Part shown: positions 11,147-23,126 of the stretch, in pieces
How the letters are laid out: every line of letters begins with the position of its first letter
Numbering within the stretch: position 1 is the first letter of the stretch
Origin: Rutidosis leptorrhynchoides
Taxonomy: Eukaryota > Streptophyta > Magnoliopsida > Asterales > Asteraceae
Assembly (NCBI RefSeq): GCF_046630445.1
Contig: NC_092343.1
Coordinates: 137,013,501-137,077,500 of the forward strand
DNA length: 64,000 nt
Reading direction: 5' to 3'
Notes under the pieces: generated by a model
Seen by the model: the letters and a program-made list of their open reading frames with translations, nothing else
What the model was told of the DNA's origin: nothing
The model's database searches: none
Position numbers and translations under genes: made by a program

Positions 11147-11685
11147 TAATCAAGATAAGTTCAAACAAATGAGCACTCCACACTTCCCCAAACTTGTTCA
11201 ATATTTATCAAGATTATTTTGGTTACAAATTAATCCCATTACACTTAAATCATATTGGTGACATAGATCACCAACACATTATAGATTGTAAGTATATATG
11301 TCAAAGAACGTTACATATAGTTATCGTTTTGAAAACTTAAGTTAGTGGTCTCAAAGTATACTTATAACTCATTGTTGTTAGTTCACAATGAAATGTTAAA
11401 CCATCCTTAAATCATGTTAAATATGTATAGATATGTACATATACATAATCGTATAATTATCGTGTGTTATATAGTTCGTGATATCATCGGTCAAATTGGA
11501 CGGTCAAAGGTTGTGTGAAACTCTTTTCAAAAACATAAGTCTCAATAGTTTGGATTTCTTATCATGTTGGTAAGGTTTATTTTATGTAAATATTAATCTC
11601 ATAAGTATAAAACGATCAGAAAAATCTGGGTCGTTACAGTACCTACCCGTTAAATAAATTTCGTCCCGAAATTTTAAAGTTGTAC

Positions 11686-13384
11686 CTATTTTGCGTTGTC
11701 GGGAAACAAATGTGGATACTTTTGTTTCATCTGATCCTCTCATTCCCAAGTAAACTCGGAACCCCTTCGAGCATTCCAACGAACCTTGACGATTGGTATG
11801 TTGCTCTGCTTGAGTTGTTTAACTTCACGGTCCATGATTTCGACTGGTTCTTCTATGAATTGTAGTTTCTCGTCGACTTGGATTTCTTCAAGAGGAATGG
11901 TGAGATCTTCCTTTGCAAGACATTTCTTGAGGTTTGAGATGTGAAATGAATTATGTACCCCGGCGAGTTGTTGTGGTAACTCGAGTCAATAAGCTACCGG
12001 TCCGATGCGTTCGATGATCTTGAACGGGCCTACATACCTTGGGTTCAGTTTACCCCTTTTTCCAAAACGTATTACACCTTTCCAAGGTGACACCTTTAGC
12101 ATAACCATGTCACCGATCTGAAACTCTAATGGTTTCCTTCGGACATCGGCGTAGCTCTTTTGGTGACTACGGGCTGTTTTCAATCTCTCCTTGATTTGCA
12201 CTATCTTCTCAGTAGTTTCATGGATGATCTCGGGACCAGTTAATTGTCGATCTCCTACTTCATTCCAACAGATAGGGGATCTACACTTCCTTCCATACAG
12301 TGCTTCGAATGGTGCAGCTTTAATGCTCGCATGATAACTATTATTATACGAGAATTCTGCTAATGGTAGATAATTATCCCATCCGTTTCCAAAATCGATC
12401 ACACATGCCCTGAGCATGTCTTCAAGAGTCTGAATTGTTCTTTCACTCTGCCCGTCAGTTTGCGGATGATATGCGGTGCTCATATCCAAACGGGTTCCCA
12501 GGGCCTCCTGTAGTGATTGCCAAAACTTTGATGTAAATCTACTATCACGATCGGATATAATGGAAATAGGTATTCCATGCATTGAAACAATTTCCTTTAT
12601 GTATAATCGTAATAGTTTCTCCATTCTATCCGTTTCTTTTATAGGCAATAAATGTGCAGATTTGGTGAGACGATCAACTATTACCCAAATGGTGTCATAA
12701 CCCCAGGCAGTCTTAGGTAACTTTGTGATGAAATCCATGCTAATACCATCCCATTTCCATTCTGGGATTTCTGGTTGTTGAAGTAACCCTGACGGCTTCT
12801 GGTGTTCTGCTTTAACTTTGGAACAAGTTAAACATTCCCCAACATATGTTGCAACATCTGTCTTTAAATTAGGCCACCAATAATGCGTCTTAAGATCTTG
12901 ATACATCTTTCCAACTCCAGGATGTATCGAGTATCTTGTCTTATGTGCCTCGTTCAATATCAACTTCCTTAATCCACCCAACTTCGGTACCCAAATACGG
13001 TTTGTGAAATATCGAATTCCGTCTTCCCGTATAACGAGTTGCTTCTCATACTTCTTCATTATTTCATTTCCTATGTTTTCTTTAGTAAGAGCTTCTCGTT
13101 GAGCCTCTTTGATTTGTGAGTTGAGATTCATGCAAATTTTTATGTTCATTGCTCTTACTTGAATTGGTTCCCGTTCCTTTCTGCTTAGAGCGTCGGCCAC
13201 TACATTTTCTTTCCCGGGATGATAGCGAATCTCACAATCATAGTCGTTTATCAGCTCGACCCACCTACGTTGCCTCATGTTCAACTGTTTCTGATCAAAA
13301 ATATGTTGAAGGCTTTTATGATCAGTAAACACAGTGCATTTAACCCCATATAAATAGTGTCTCCATATCTTCAATGCAAACACT
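11686..13384 (-). pseudogene. pol: Element B pol, second part: RNase H end, integrase, chromodomain-like tail
   Basis: This is the direct continuation of the frame cut at 22019 by element C. It starts within RNase H ([24 protein letters not shown]), then the integrase HHCC ([21 protein letters not shown]), [15 protein letters not shown] and [12 protein letters not shown], then the [14 protein letters not shown] segment and a chromodomain-like tail (VKVRWNARRG-EFTWE). It is open from 13384 to 11989. A TGA at 11988-11986 replaces the CGA arginine codon seen in A, another TGA (11742-11740) replaces Arg in WEREDQ, and the expected stop is at 11688-11686. It is a near-complete integrase, non-functional because separated from RT by C. 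Confidence 0.9.
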
Positions 13385-14497
13385 TGTAACATCCCGCGTT
13401 TTTCCGTTAAATTTATTTTTAACACCGTCTTTTTTTTTCTTTTAAATAATACCATTCGTTATTTAAATTCGTAGTTTCCGTTGACTAACGTTCATAATAA
13501 TTCCGTCATTTAATTATAACATCTCTCGTTAACTTGCGTTTTAAAAATATTCGATCGGTTAAATCCCGCACCCGCTTTGAAACTTGAGGGACCGAAGTTG
13601 TCAAGTGGGCAAACTAGTTGACTAGGTCAACTAGTCAACCCACCATTCTCATCCATTCAATCCCTCCATCTCTCTCCCTTTTCTCTCTAGCTCAAGAACC
13701 CCATTTCTCCCAACTTCACTAAATCATCATCTAAATTCGATCTAGGAGGCTTACAACAAAACAAATTACATTTTCGTGATCCTCTCTTCATCCTCTACGA
13801 TTTGATACTAACTACACCGATTTTGGGTAACATTTCTAAAACTCTAGATTTCTTTAAATTCGTGTTTTTGACTTGAAATGTTGTTAGTTAGTGTCTATGG
13901 CTCGTGTCTAGCATGATTATATGATTTGTATGCTCGATCTTGATGTTTTGGTGTAACTAGCTTGAAAATGAAAAGTGGATGCTTAATCCTTGATTTTGGA
14001 TGAGTTAATGTTGTTAGATTGTTAAAGTGCATGTTTTAATTGTGTTCCTAACATCACTAGCTTCAAATTGGTATGTAGGTTGACATGGATTAGTTTCATA
14101 TGCAAGATTGTTGAATTTGTGATTTTGGATTAGGGTTTGATGAGCTTTACATGAACTTTTGATGCGTCAAATGCTATGTGATATTGTTGTTAAGTGTTTT
14201 GTTGCAATGTGTGTTTGATTACCTTCGAAACGACATAACATACATGTAAATTGGTTGCCCGAATCATAAAATGCGTTTTTGGAACTTGAACTTAGATTAT
14301 GAATGTTTAATTTCGGTTTTTGGTTGTTATAAGTGCAAGTTTGATTGATGATATGTGTTTAGTTGCTTTCCTCGTCAAATTACCTTTCCAACGATGTATG
14401 ATAGGCGTTATAAGTGTTTGCGGGTCAAGAATTGTGTTAGAATTGGTTTTGGTTCGTGCATAATTAAAAAGCAGAAAAATAGCTGAAGCAGCAGGGT

Positions 14498-14531
14498 GGC
14501 GCGGCGCGCCATACCCCCCGCGCGGCGCGCC
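14498..14531. repeat. GC-only palindromic block in the C LTR
   Basis: Two copies of gcgcggcgcgcc, each containing the 8-bp palindrome ggcgcgcc, are separated by ataccccc. The block is repeated at 20739-20772 in the 3' LTR; a related block lies in G at 62017-62060. Confidence 0.9.
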
Positions 14532-14974
14532 GAATGGCCTGGACAGATTCTGTCCAATTTGGTCAATTTTCGAATAATGTTTGGCATGCTACGCACCTCC
14601 GATTAACATGTAACTTGGCCAACATGCTCATATATGATTTCTAAGATTAGAAAAATAGTTCGGAACCCGACCCGAACGTGTTGACTTTCGTTGACTTTGA
14701 CCGACCAAAGTTTGACTTTTTGTCAAACTTAACCAAATGATTATGCAACCTTCCTAACTTATTTATATACTTGTATCTTGCATGAAACTTGACAATTTGA
14801 TTCACATGCTATACTTAATCGAGTCGTAACGAGCCATAGGACTAATTGAACACATTTCACCCGACCTTGTGTCGTAACCGGTTAATTGATATAACTTACT
14901 TGTTTAGGTCAAGGCTAAGCAACTTTCATGCACACGTTTACTTGTTGAAGTACTTTTATACTCGTGCACTCGAG

Positions 14975-15473
14975 GTGAGATCATAGTCCCACCTTTTCAA
15001 CAACTTTTATACTTTTAAATCGTGGGCTGAGAAAACATATACTTTGTTACATCTTGTACTACTTACTTTTATGTTTTGAACACAAGTGTGAAAACAAACA
15101 TTCCACGTGCGAGTTTAGAACAAAATCCTCAATTCGATTATCATTAGTTACACTTGCAGGGTGTAAGCGAGAACTTATATTGTGTGGCCATACGGGTTTA
15201 ACAAACCCTCATTCGGACGGTTCGCTACCGTTATGCGGATGAAATATATTTTTGTGTTTTAGTGTGGGTTCTAGCACTGTGTGATGGGGTAACGTTGGTT
15301 AAGTTTTGATAATTGAGTGCTCGCGTATAACAACACTTTTGGAATGCAAATGATTTGGATAATCTACGTTATGGATATACAAAATCTTGTGGTTCAAAGA
15401 CAACGTTTAATACTTACTAAACCTATGATTTCACCAACGTTTTCGTTGACAGATTCTTCTATGTTTTTCTCAG
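14975..15473 (+). other. Candidate intron inside the LTR leader of C
   Basis: The donor GTGAGA is at 14975 and the acceptor tatgtttttctcag ends at 15473 (499 nt). The upstream exon-like block 14908-14974 follows acceptor ttgtttag. The same pair recurs at +6241 in the 3' LTR. Confidence 0.5.
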
Positions 15474-15779
15474 GTCTTGCACGATATGTGATACATGCTT
15501 CCGCTCACTATTTGATACTTGCATCCGACGTCGAGTATACATGCATTTCATGGAGCGTCTTTTGACCTTACTTTAAACCGTGTCGCCTAGATTTCAATCG
15601 TACTTATAACGTTGTAACTTAACTTTTGGTTGAACAATTCTTGTAAACTTTGAATCAATCTTTATTTTGAAATGAAGGCGACATATTTTGGTCATACGTT
15701 ATCTTAAAGACTTATAATCAGGTAATGGGACCCACGTAGCCGACGCCGTCACTTGACGATTTGTCGGGGTCGCTACAGT

Positions 15780-15791
15780 TGGTATCAGAGC
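15780..15791 (+). other. Primer binding site of C
   Basis: TGGTATCAGAGC is a perfect complement of the plant initiator-Met tRNA 3' end, two bases after the LTR. Confidence 0.93.
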
Positions 15792-16199
15792 CTTGGTTGT
15801 AGGGATTTAGAGTTCATTTGTGTCAACCCCGGGTCATAGGGTACATAGGTGAATCTAGACTACAACCGGCATATAGACTGAAGTAGGGATTACTTGACTA
15901 ATTGTGCATTTATACTCGAACTCTTATATCATATCTAACTCGTGTTCGATCTTAATCTTAAGTTGATAAATTTTGTTGATGCGCCACTTTGACTTTATGA
16001 AGTAATGTTAAATGCACATGAGAATCAGGGTAATATAATTTCCGGGATTATATTACGGTGATTCACATGGACGTTCCGACATTATGACATAAAGAATTTA
16101 AGGCGAGTCAAGGAAAATTTTCTCTACATCATCCTTCCCTATCATGATTAGTATTATTGAGAATACTAATCAACGATATTCTTGTGTCTTGAAGGAACA

Positions 16200-17252
16200 A
16201 TGCTTCCCCGTCGCGGACCACGTAATGAAACTTCCGAACAAGCTTTTCAACGCATGATAGCCACCGCCATAGGTGCGGCTATGGCTAGTATCTCCTCCGA
16301 CATCAATAACAACCACAACCACAACAACCATGGAGCCGGTAATTCAAACGAGGGTTGCTCCTACAAAACTTTCATGGGGTGCAAACCTCACACCTTCGAT
16401 GGGACCGGAGGACCGGTTGTGCTCACCCGATGGTTTGAGCAAACAGAAGCCGTTTTTAGCATAAGCGGTTGTCGGGACCAAGACAAAGTCAAATATTCCA
16501 CCCACACTTTCGCCGGTATCGCCCTCACATGGTGGAATACGTATGTGCTGTCGGTGGGTATCGATGAAGCTCACACTCTCTCATGGGCCGACTTAAAGAA
16601 AAAGATGATCACCGAATACTTCCCGCGCGAAGAGACCCGTAAGCTCGAACACGAACTAAGAACTTTAAAAGCGGTCGGGAATGACCTAAAGGCATATAAT
16701 CAACGATTTTCTGAGCTATCCTTGATGTGTCCAAACCTCGTGACCCCCGAACCTCTAAGGGTTGAACTTTACATGGATGGTCTTCCCAAGAGCATCAAAC
16801 AAGGAGTAATGTCATCCAAACCCAGTAATCACCAAGAGGCCCTGAATATGGCCCGTCAATTGATCGAAACGGTAGACGAGATTGAAGTGCCGGCACCTAA
16901 AGCCGAGGATGAGTCGGGTGACAACAAAAGAAAATGGGAAGCCCCCCAATCGAGTAACTACAACAACAACTTTTCCAAGGAACCTCTCACCCCCGTCGGC
17001 AAGAAAAGTTATGCCGGGACACGACCTTTTTGCAACAAATGCCACAAGCATCATTTTGGTGAATGTGGCAAGCTAATTTGCCATCGGTGCCAAGGTAGTG
17101 GTCATATTGCCAAGTATTGTGGAAGTACCGCCCCCGTCACTCAAAAGGGGCCCGGCGCACCAAAGCCGAGTATTTGCTACAAATGTGGCCAATCGGGTCA
17201 TTTTAGGAATGAATGCCCAAAGAATAAAGCAAAAACCAACGCGCGCCGTTGA
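16200..17252 (+). CDS. gag: Gag of element C (intact)
   Basis: The start is ATG 16200 (MLPRRGPRNE); the frame is also open upstream but without an earlier ATG nearby. It encodes 350 residues. The Gag core (residues about 60-235) has CKPHTFDGTGGPV, LTWWNTYV and YNQRFSELSLMCPN. Two CCHC zinc knuckles follow near the C-terminus, CHRCQGSGHIAKYC and CYKCGQSGHFRNEC, which bind RNA. The frame stops in NARR, just where the fused gag-pol of relatives continues into protease. It is free of stops while the adjoining pol is ruined, so gag seems to have been kept by selection in this lineage. Product: capsid/nucleocapsid of virus-like particles. Confidence 0.92.
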   Translation: MLPRRGPRNETSEQAFQRMIATAIGAAMASISSDINNNHNHNNHGAGNSNEGCSYKTFMGCKPHTFDGTGGPVVLTRWFEQTEAVFSISGCRDQDKVKYSTHTFAGIALTWWNTYVLSVGIDEAHTLSWADLKKKMITEYFPREETRKLEHELRTLKAVGNDLKAYNQRFSELSLMCPNLVTPEPLRVELYMDGLPKSIKQGVMSSKPSNHQEALNMARQLIETVDEIEVPAPKAEDESGDNKRKWEAPQSSNYNNNFSKEPLTPVGKKSYAGTRPFCNKCHKHHFGECGKLICHRCQGSGHIAKYCGSTAPVTQKGPGAPKPSICYKCGQSGHFRNECPKNKAKTNARR

Positions 17253-17444
17253 ACTTACAACATCGACACCTAGGATGCCCTAGACGATGATGGACTAGTC
17301 ACGGGTACGTTTCTTCACAACAAACCGTATATTTCATACTCGTTCGATTCGATTACCGCTAGACGTTTTACAACCAATACTTTGACTTGTACTCATTACC
17401 TTCCATCTTTTTCCCTAGATACTATTTAGGCAATTTAAGCGAAG

Positions 17445-17497
<53 letters not shown>

Positions 17498-19600
17498 TGT
17501 TTCCCCATCATCTTGTATAGATTATTGTGAACTGAGTAATTTTTCGGTTGGAAACCGATACCCTCTCCCTCGCATCCATGACCTCATGATTATTTGCACG
17601 AATCCCGTATGTTCCAAATCGACCTCTGTTCCGGTTATTATCAATTGGGGGTTAAGTGAGACGATGTCTCCTAAGCCACTTTCCGAACTCGCAACGTTAG
17701 TTGTAAATCTCTCTTAGTACCGCTTGATTTATTTAGGGCTCGCCCGTATCCATAAACCTCTTGAACCGCGTATGCAAATTCATACAGACTAATCTGTTAT
17801 CGTATTTATAGATGACATCTTAACTTATTTAAGTAAAGAAGAAAACGAACAACATCACCATCTTAAGCTCGAACTTTTGAGAAAAAAAAAAAAAAAAAAA
17901 AGCAACTTTATACCAAATTCTCCGAGTGAGAATTTCTGTTGAACGAAGTCCAATTTTCTAGACCATGAAGTTAACGGTCAAAGAATTACAATCAATCTCG
18001 AAATCAAGCCACATGTAATCAGGAAACTCTCCCAACTCAGACTTGTATTCGTAAAAAAAAAAAAAAAAAAAAAATCTTAGATCTCACCGGTTGTTACCGA
18101 AGATTCATTTCTGACTTTTCTCGTATTACACGACTTTAATCTCTCCACGATCGAACCTTGAGCGTGATTCTTCACACCAACATTTCTAGCTAAATTCGTA
18201 CAACACCAGATGGGATTCAAATATGGAAATATTTCTACTTGGACGCCGAAAGGCATACTCTCTCGACTCGAAATCAACGGGACGGAAATTCGTTATTTTG
18301 CACGAAGAATTCAAATACTAAATTGTGGATCCGATCAATATTCTTGTCATCACGTACCACACTACATACCTCTGTTATTTCACCGTTACCGTCTGATATT
18401 ACTGGAAATTAAGATAACACACAATCCAACGATATTTCACTCTTCTTTGACTTAACGCCCTTGTGTTTCTGATAATCGGTCAACTATCATTCAACCCCGA
18501 ACTATACAACTACGTGTACTACCTCGTTTCTCTTTCAGACTTCAACTTTCGACAACTAGAGGCACGTTATAGCAACCTCGAGATGCAAGCTCATCCTATT
18601 CTAAGTCCTCATTTCACTCCTACCTTTATCGCTCGCATTTCCGTTTAAAGAAATTCCTCATATTACCTAAGTATTCGCCACGAGGACGAATAGTCCTAAC
18701 GAACATATTTCGAACCCTAACTAACTTGTTCAAACGTATCTTAAAGAGATTCTATTCCAACACGGTGTATCTTTGTCAATTATCCCGTATCGAAATACTC
18801 GCTTCACTTCTAGAAATCTTGGAGACCCGCTTAGACATAAGTACCGCGTACCACCCACAAACCGACGAACCGAGCAAACGAACGATTTACGTCTTGGAGA
18901 GACATGTCACAAATTCGTATTGTCACCTTTAGTAGATCACTCTTACAACAGTAGTTACCACTCGTGTGTTCACGCGCACTTTCCGAAACCCTATATGACC
19001 GCTAATGTCATACCCCCGTTCATTCAACCAAGCGTCAACCACCGAAATCTGAACTCCATCAAGAAACAACAATTGAGATCATTCAAGTCCGGGAAGGGCT
19101 CGAGGCGGCCCGTAGTCGTCAAAGGAGTTATACCAAACTTAGATGAAAACCTCACAAATTCCAGTGTGTAACCGCGTAATATTGAGAAACCGCACCTTGG
19201 AAAGGTGTAATCCATTTTGGGGAAATCGAGAAAGGCTAGCCGCAATATCGAACCTTTTGAAACCTTGGGGCGTATTGGAACCGCTTCCTACCGCTTAGAA
19301 CTTCCGACTCAATTAAGCTTCCGTTTACCCTACATTTCGTGTAACAAACTTGGAAACGTGTCCTGCGGAACAGGAACGTGCAATCCTGCCAGATACACCA
19401 ACTATTGATGACAAACTTCTCTTCATGGGAAGACCGGTTAAAACCGGGGATCGTAAAACCAAACTTTAATGCAACGTAAAACCCTAACTATCTAAATTCG
19501 TGAGAACACTCAAGGACGTACTTTCACTTATTCATAGCATTGACAACGTAAAGTCTCGAGTAAGAGATATCGACTACTACTTTCAACTAAATTTCGGGAC
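17253..19600 (+). pseudogene. Decayed, collinear pol remnant of element C with oligo-A tracts
   Basis: Fragments can be read in several frames in the right order: protease (LVTGTFL, then FDS without the GA of the active site) to 17440; RT from 17510 ([22 protein letters not shown] near 17615) and IDDIL near 17810; the RT-RNase H connection (TGCYRRFISDFSR near 18090); pre-integrase (NGTEIRYFARRI near 18265); integrase ([14 protein letters not shown] near 18825; SYNSSYHS near 18940); and GPF/YRLELP near 19240-19310. RNase H is largely missing. Oligo-A tracts are at 17445-17495 (51), 17882-17901 (20) and 18053-18074 (22). Small open frames here are chance. No function is possible. Confidence 0.85.
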
Positions 19601-19625
19601 GAAATTTCTTTTGAGTTGTGGATAA

Positions 19626-22018
19626 TGTAACATCCCGCGTTTTTCCGTTAAATTTATTTTTAACACCGTCTTTTTTTTTCTTTTAAATAATACCATTCGT
19701 TATTTAAATTCGTAGTTTCCGTTGACTAACGTTCATAATAATTCCGTCATTTAATTATAACATCTCTCGTTAACTTGCGTTTTAAAAATATTCGATCGGT
19801 TAAATCCCGCACCCGCTTTGAAACTTGAGGGACCGAAGTTGTCAAGTGGGCAAACTAGTTGACTAGGTCAACTAGTCAACCCACCATTCTCATCCATTCA
19901 ATCCCTCCATCTCTCTCCCTTTTCTCTCTAGCTCAAGAACCCCATTTCTCCCAACTTCACTAAATCATCATCTAAATTCGATCTAGGAGGCTTACAACAA
20001 AACAAATTACATTTTCGTGATCCTCTCTTCATCCTCTACGATTTGATACTAACTACACCGATTTTGGGTAACATTTCTAAAACTCTAGATTTCTTTAAAT
20101 TCGTGTTTTTGACTTGAAATGTTGTTAGTTAGTGTCTATGGCTCGTGTCTAGCATGATTATATGATTTGTATGCTCGATCTTGATGTTTTGGTGTAACTA
20201 GCTTGAAAATGAAAAGTGGATGCTTAATCCTTGATTTTGGATGAGTTAATGTTGTTAGATTGTTAAAGTGCATGTTTTAATTGTGTTCCTAACATCACTA
20301 GCTTCAAATTGGTATGTAGGTTGACATGGATTAGTTTCATATGCAAGATTGTTGAATTTGTGATTTTGGATTAGGGTTTGATGAGCTTTACATGAACTTT
20401 TGATGCGTCAAATGCTATGTGATATTGTTGTTAAGTGTTTTGTTGCAATGTGTGTTTGATTACCTTCGAAACGACATAACATACATGTAAATTGGTTGCC
20501 CGAATCATAAAATGCGTTTTTGGAACTTGAACTTAGATTATGAATGTTTAATTTCGGTTTTTGGTTGTTATAAGTGCAAGTTTGATTGATGATATGTGTT
20601 TAGTTGCTTTCCTCGTCAAATTACCTTTCCAACGATGTATGATAGGCGTTATAAGTGTTTGCGGGTCAAGAATTGTGTTAGAATTGGTTTTGGTTCGTGC
20701 ATAATTAAAAAGCAGAAAAATAGCTGAAGCAGCAGGGTGGCGCGGCGCGCCATACCCCCCGCGCGGCGCGCCGAATGGCCTGGACAGATTCTGTCCAATT
20801 TGGTCAATTTTCGAATAATGTTTGGCATGCTACGCACCTCCGATTAACATGTAACTTGGCCAACATGCTCATATATGATTTCTAAGATTAGAAAAATAGT
20901 TCGGAACCCGACCCGAACGTGTTGACTTTCGTTGACTTTGACCGACCAAAGTTTGACTTTTTGTCAAACTTAACCAAATGATTATGCAACCTTCCTAACT
21001 TATTTATATACTTGTATCTTGCATGAAACTTGACAATTTGATTCACATGCTATACTTAATCGAGTCGTAACGAGCCATAGGACTAATTGAACACATTTCA
21101 CCCGACCTTGTGTCGTAACCGGTTAATTGATATAACTTACTTGTTTAGGTCAAGGCTAAGCAACTTTCATGCACACGTTTACTTGTTGAAGTACTTTTAT
21201 ACTCGTGCACTCGAGGTGAGATCATAGTCCCACCTTTTCAACAACTTTTATACTTTTAAATCGTGGGCTGAGAAAACATATACTTTGTTACATCTTGTAC
21301 TACTTACTTTTATGTTTTGAACACAAGTGTGAAAACAAACATTCCACGTGCGAGTTTAGAACAAAATCCTCAATTCGATTATCATTAGTTACACTTGCAG
21401 GGTGTAAGCGAGAACTTATATTGTGTGGCCATACGGGTTTAACAAACCCTCATTCGGACGGTTCGCTACCGTTATGCGGATGAAATATATTTTTGTGTTT
21501 TAGTGTGGGTTCTAGCACTGTGTGATGGGGTAACGTTGGTTAAGTTTTGATAATTGAGTGCTCGCGTATAACAACACTTTTGGAATGCAAATGATTTGGA
21601 TAATCTACGTTATGGATATACAAAATCTTGTGGTTCAAAGACAACGTTTAATACTTACTAAACCTATGATTTCACCAACGTTTTCGTTGACAGATTCTTC
21701 TATGTTTTTCTCAGGTCTTGCACGATATGTGATACATGCTTCCGCTCACTATTTGATACTTGCATCCGACGTCGAGTATACATGCATTTCATGGAGCGTC
21801 TTTTGACCTTACTTTAAACCGTGTCGCCTAGATTTCAATCGTACTTATAACGTTGTAACTTAACTTTTGGTTGAACAATTCTTGTAAACTTTGAATCAAT
21901 CTTTATTTTGAAATGAAGGCGACATATTTTGGTCATACGTTATCTTAAAGACTTATAATCAGGTAATGGGACCCACGTAGCCGACGCCGTCACTTGACGA
22001 TTTGTCGGGGTCGCTACA
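19626..22018 (+). repeat. 3' LTR of element C
   Basis: Same length as the 5' LTR, offset by 6241, and identical in all lines compared. It is preceded by gggacgaaatttcttttgag and gttgtggataa, which is the likely plus-strand primer region. Confidence 0.96.
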
Positions 22019-23126
22019 ACACTACTGCTCCCAATTCTAAATCATGCGTCGTATAATTCCGCTCGTGAATCTTCGATTGTCGGGATGCGTATGCTATAAC
22101 TTTCTTCCGTTGCATAAGGACGCAACCAAAACCTTGTCGCGAAGCGTCACAATATATCTCAAAATCATCGTTCCCTTCAGGTAATGATAAAATAGGTGCT
22201 GTAGTCAACTTCTTCTTCAGTAATTGAAATGCACTCTCTTGCTCAGAAGTCCATTCGTACTTCTTCCCTTTTTGCGTTAATGCTGTTAATGGTTTAGCTA
22301 TTCGGGAAAAATCTTGAATAAACATTCTATAATAACCAGCTAAACCCAAAAATTGGCGTATCTGCGTTGGTGTCTTAGGAGTCTCCCATTTTTCAATGGC
22401 CTCAATTTTAGCTGGATCAACCTGAATTCCTTTGCTACTAACAACGTGGCCAAGAAATTGCACTTCTTTCAACCAAAATGCACACTTAGAAAATTTGGCG
22501 TATAACTGTTCTTTTCTTAACAATTCTAATACCAACCTTAAATGCTGCTCATGCTCTTGCTCACTCTTGGAATAGATAAGAATAACGTCAATTAAAACGA
22601 TAACAAACTTATCTAAATACGGACTACAAACTCGATTCATGAGGTCCATGAATACAGCTAGCGCATTAGTCAACCCAAAAGGCATGACCAAAAATTCATA
22701 ATGACCGTAGCGTGTCCGAAAAGCAGTTTTCGGAATATCTTCTTCTTTGACGCGTAGTTGATGATAGCCCGACCTTAGGTCGATTTTCGAGTAAACACAT
22801 GATCCTTGCAATTGATCAAATAAGTCATCAATTCTCGGTAGTGGATACCGATTCTTGATAGTTAACTTATTTAATTCACGATAATCTATACACATTCGGA
22901 AAGATCCATCTTTCTTCTTGACGAATAAAATCGGAGCTCCCCACGGTGAAGTGCTCGGTCGAATGAAACCACGGTCCAGTAATTCTTGTAACTGGCTTTG
23001 TAACTCTTTCATCTCAGATGGTGCAAGTCTATATGGAGCACGAGCCACTGGTGCAGCTCCTGGTACTAGATCTATTTGAAATTCTACAGATCTAAATGGA
23101 GGTAATCCCGGCAACTCTTCCGGAAA
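22019..23126 (-). pseudogene. pol: Element B pol, first part: RT and RNase H start
   Basis: Open frame from [11 protein letters not shown] through RT ([33 protein letters not shown]; the catalytic box reads LIDVIL, so the second catalytic Asp of FIDDIL is Val) to RNase H ([25 protein letters not shown]). It is cut at 22019 by C; the next codons are at 13384. The loss of an RT active-site Asp would by itself inactivate the enzyme. Unlike A, D and F, B keeps Trp in the EKWETPKT linker. Confidence 0.9.

Larger units (their letters stand above)
8988..11638 (-). repeat. 3' LTR of element B (full, 2651 bp)
   Basis: It begins on the minus strand TGTAACGACCC at 11638 and ends GGGTTATGACA at 8988. 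Only 11056-11638 has a counterpart in the truncated 5' LTR. It contains a GC-rich hairpin cluster, a (CA)n(TA)n tract and the splice-like leader boxes shared with the other LTRs. Its 3' end resembles the A/D LTR end (a shared cgcgaggt-ttgacctctatatg block). Confidence 0.9.
13385..15777 (+). repeat. 5' LTR of element C
   Basis: It runs from tgtaacatcccg to gggtcgctaca. It contains a CT-rich likely leader start near 13650-13700, a donor-like tttgggtaacat near 13825, an acceptor at 14907, a donor at 14975, an acceptor at 15473, a cluster of TTGAC boxes (14676-14728) and a GC-rich palindrome block (14498-14531). Confidence 0.96.
13385..22018 (+). mobile_element. Element C: young gag-only (TR-GAG-like) LTR retrotransposon inside B
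   Basis: The target duplication acact is at 13380-13384 and 22019-22023. Both LTRs are 2393 bp and no difference was found in the lines compared by eye, so insertion is recent. The internal region is only 3848 bp: primer site, leader, an open gag of 350 codons, and a decayed, shortened but collinear pol. The element must have been copied by enzymes from another element. It is the youngest datable event in the window. Confidence 0.95.

Noticed and set aside
17445..17495. Poly-A tail of a LINE, SINE or processed gene inserted in C
   Set aside because: Protease remnant lies directly before and RT remnant directly after in the same orientation; no target duplication or foreign body is attached.
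18210..19408. Small open frames in the C interior as possible host genes
   Set aside because: They are pieces of decayed pol in order, for example [14 protein letters not shown] of integrase.
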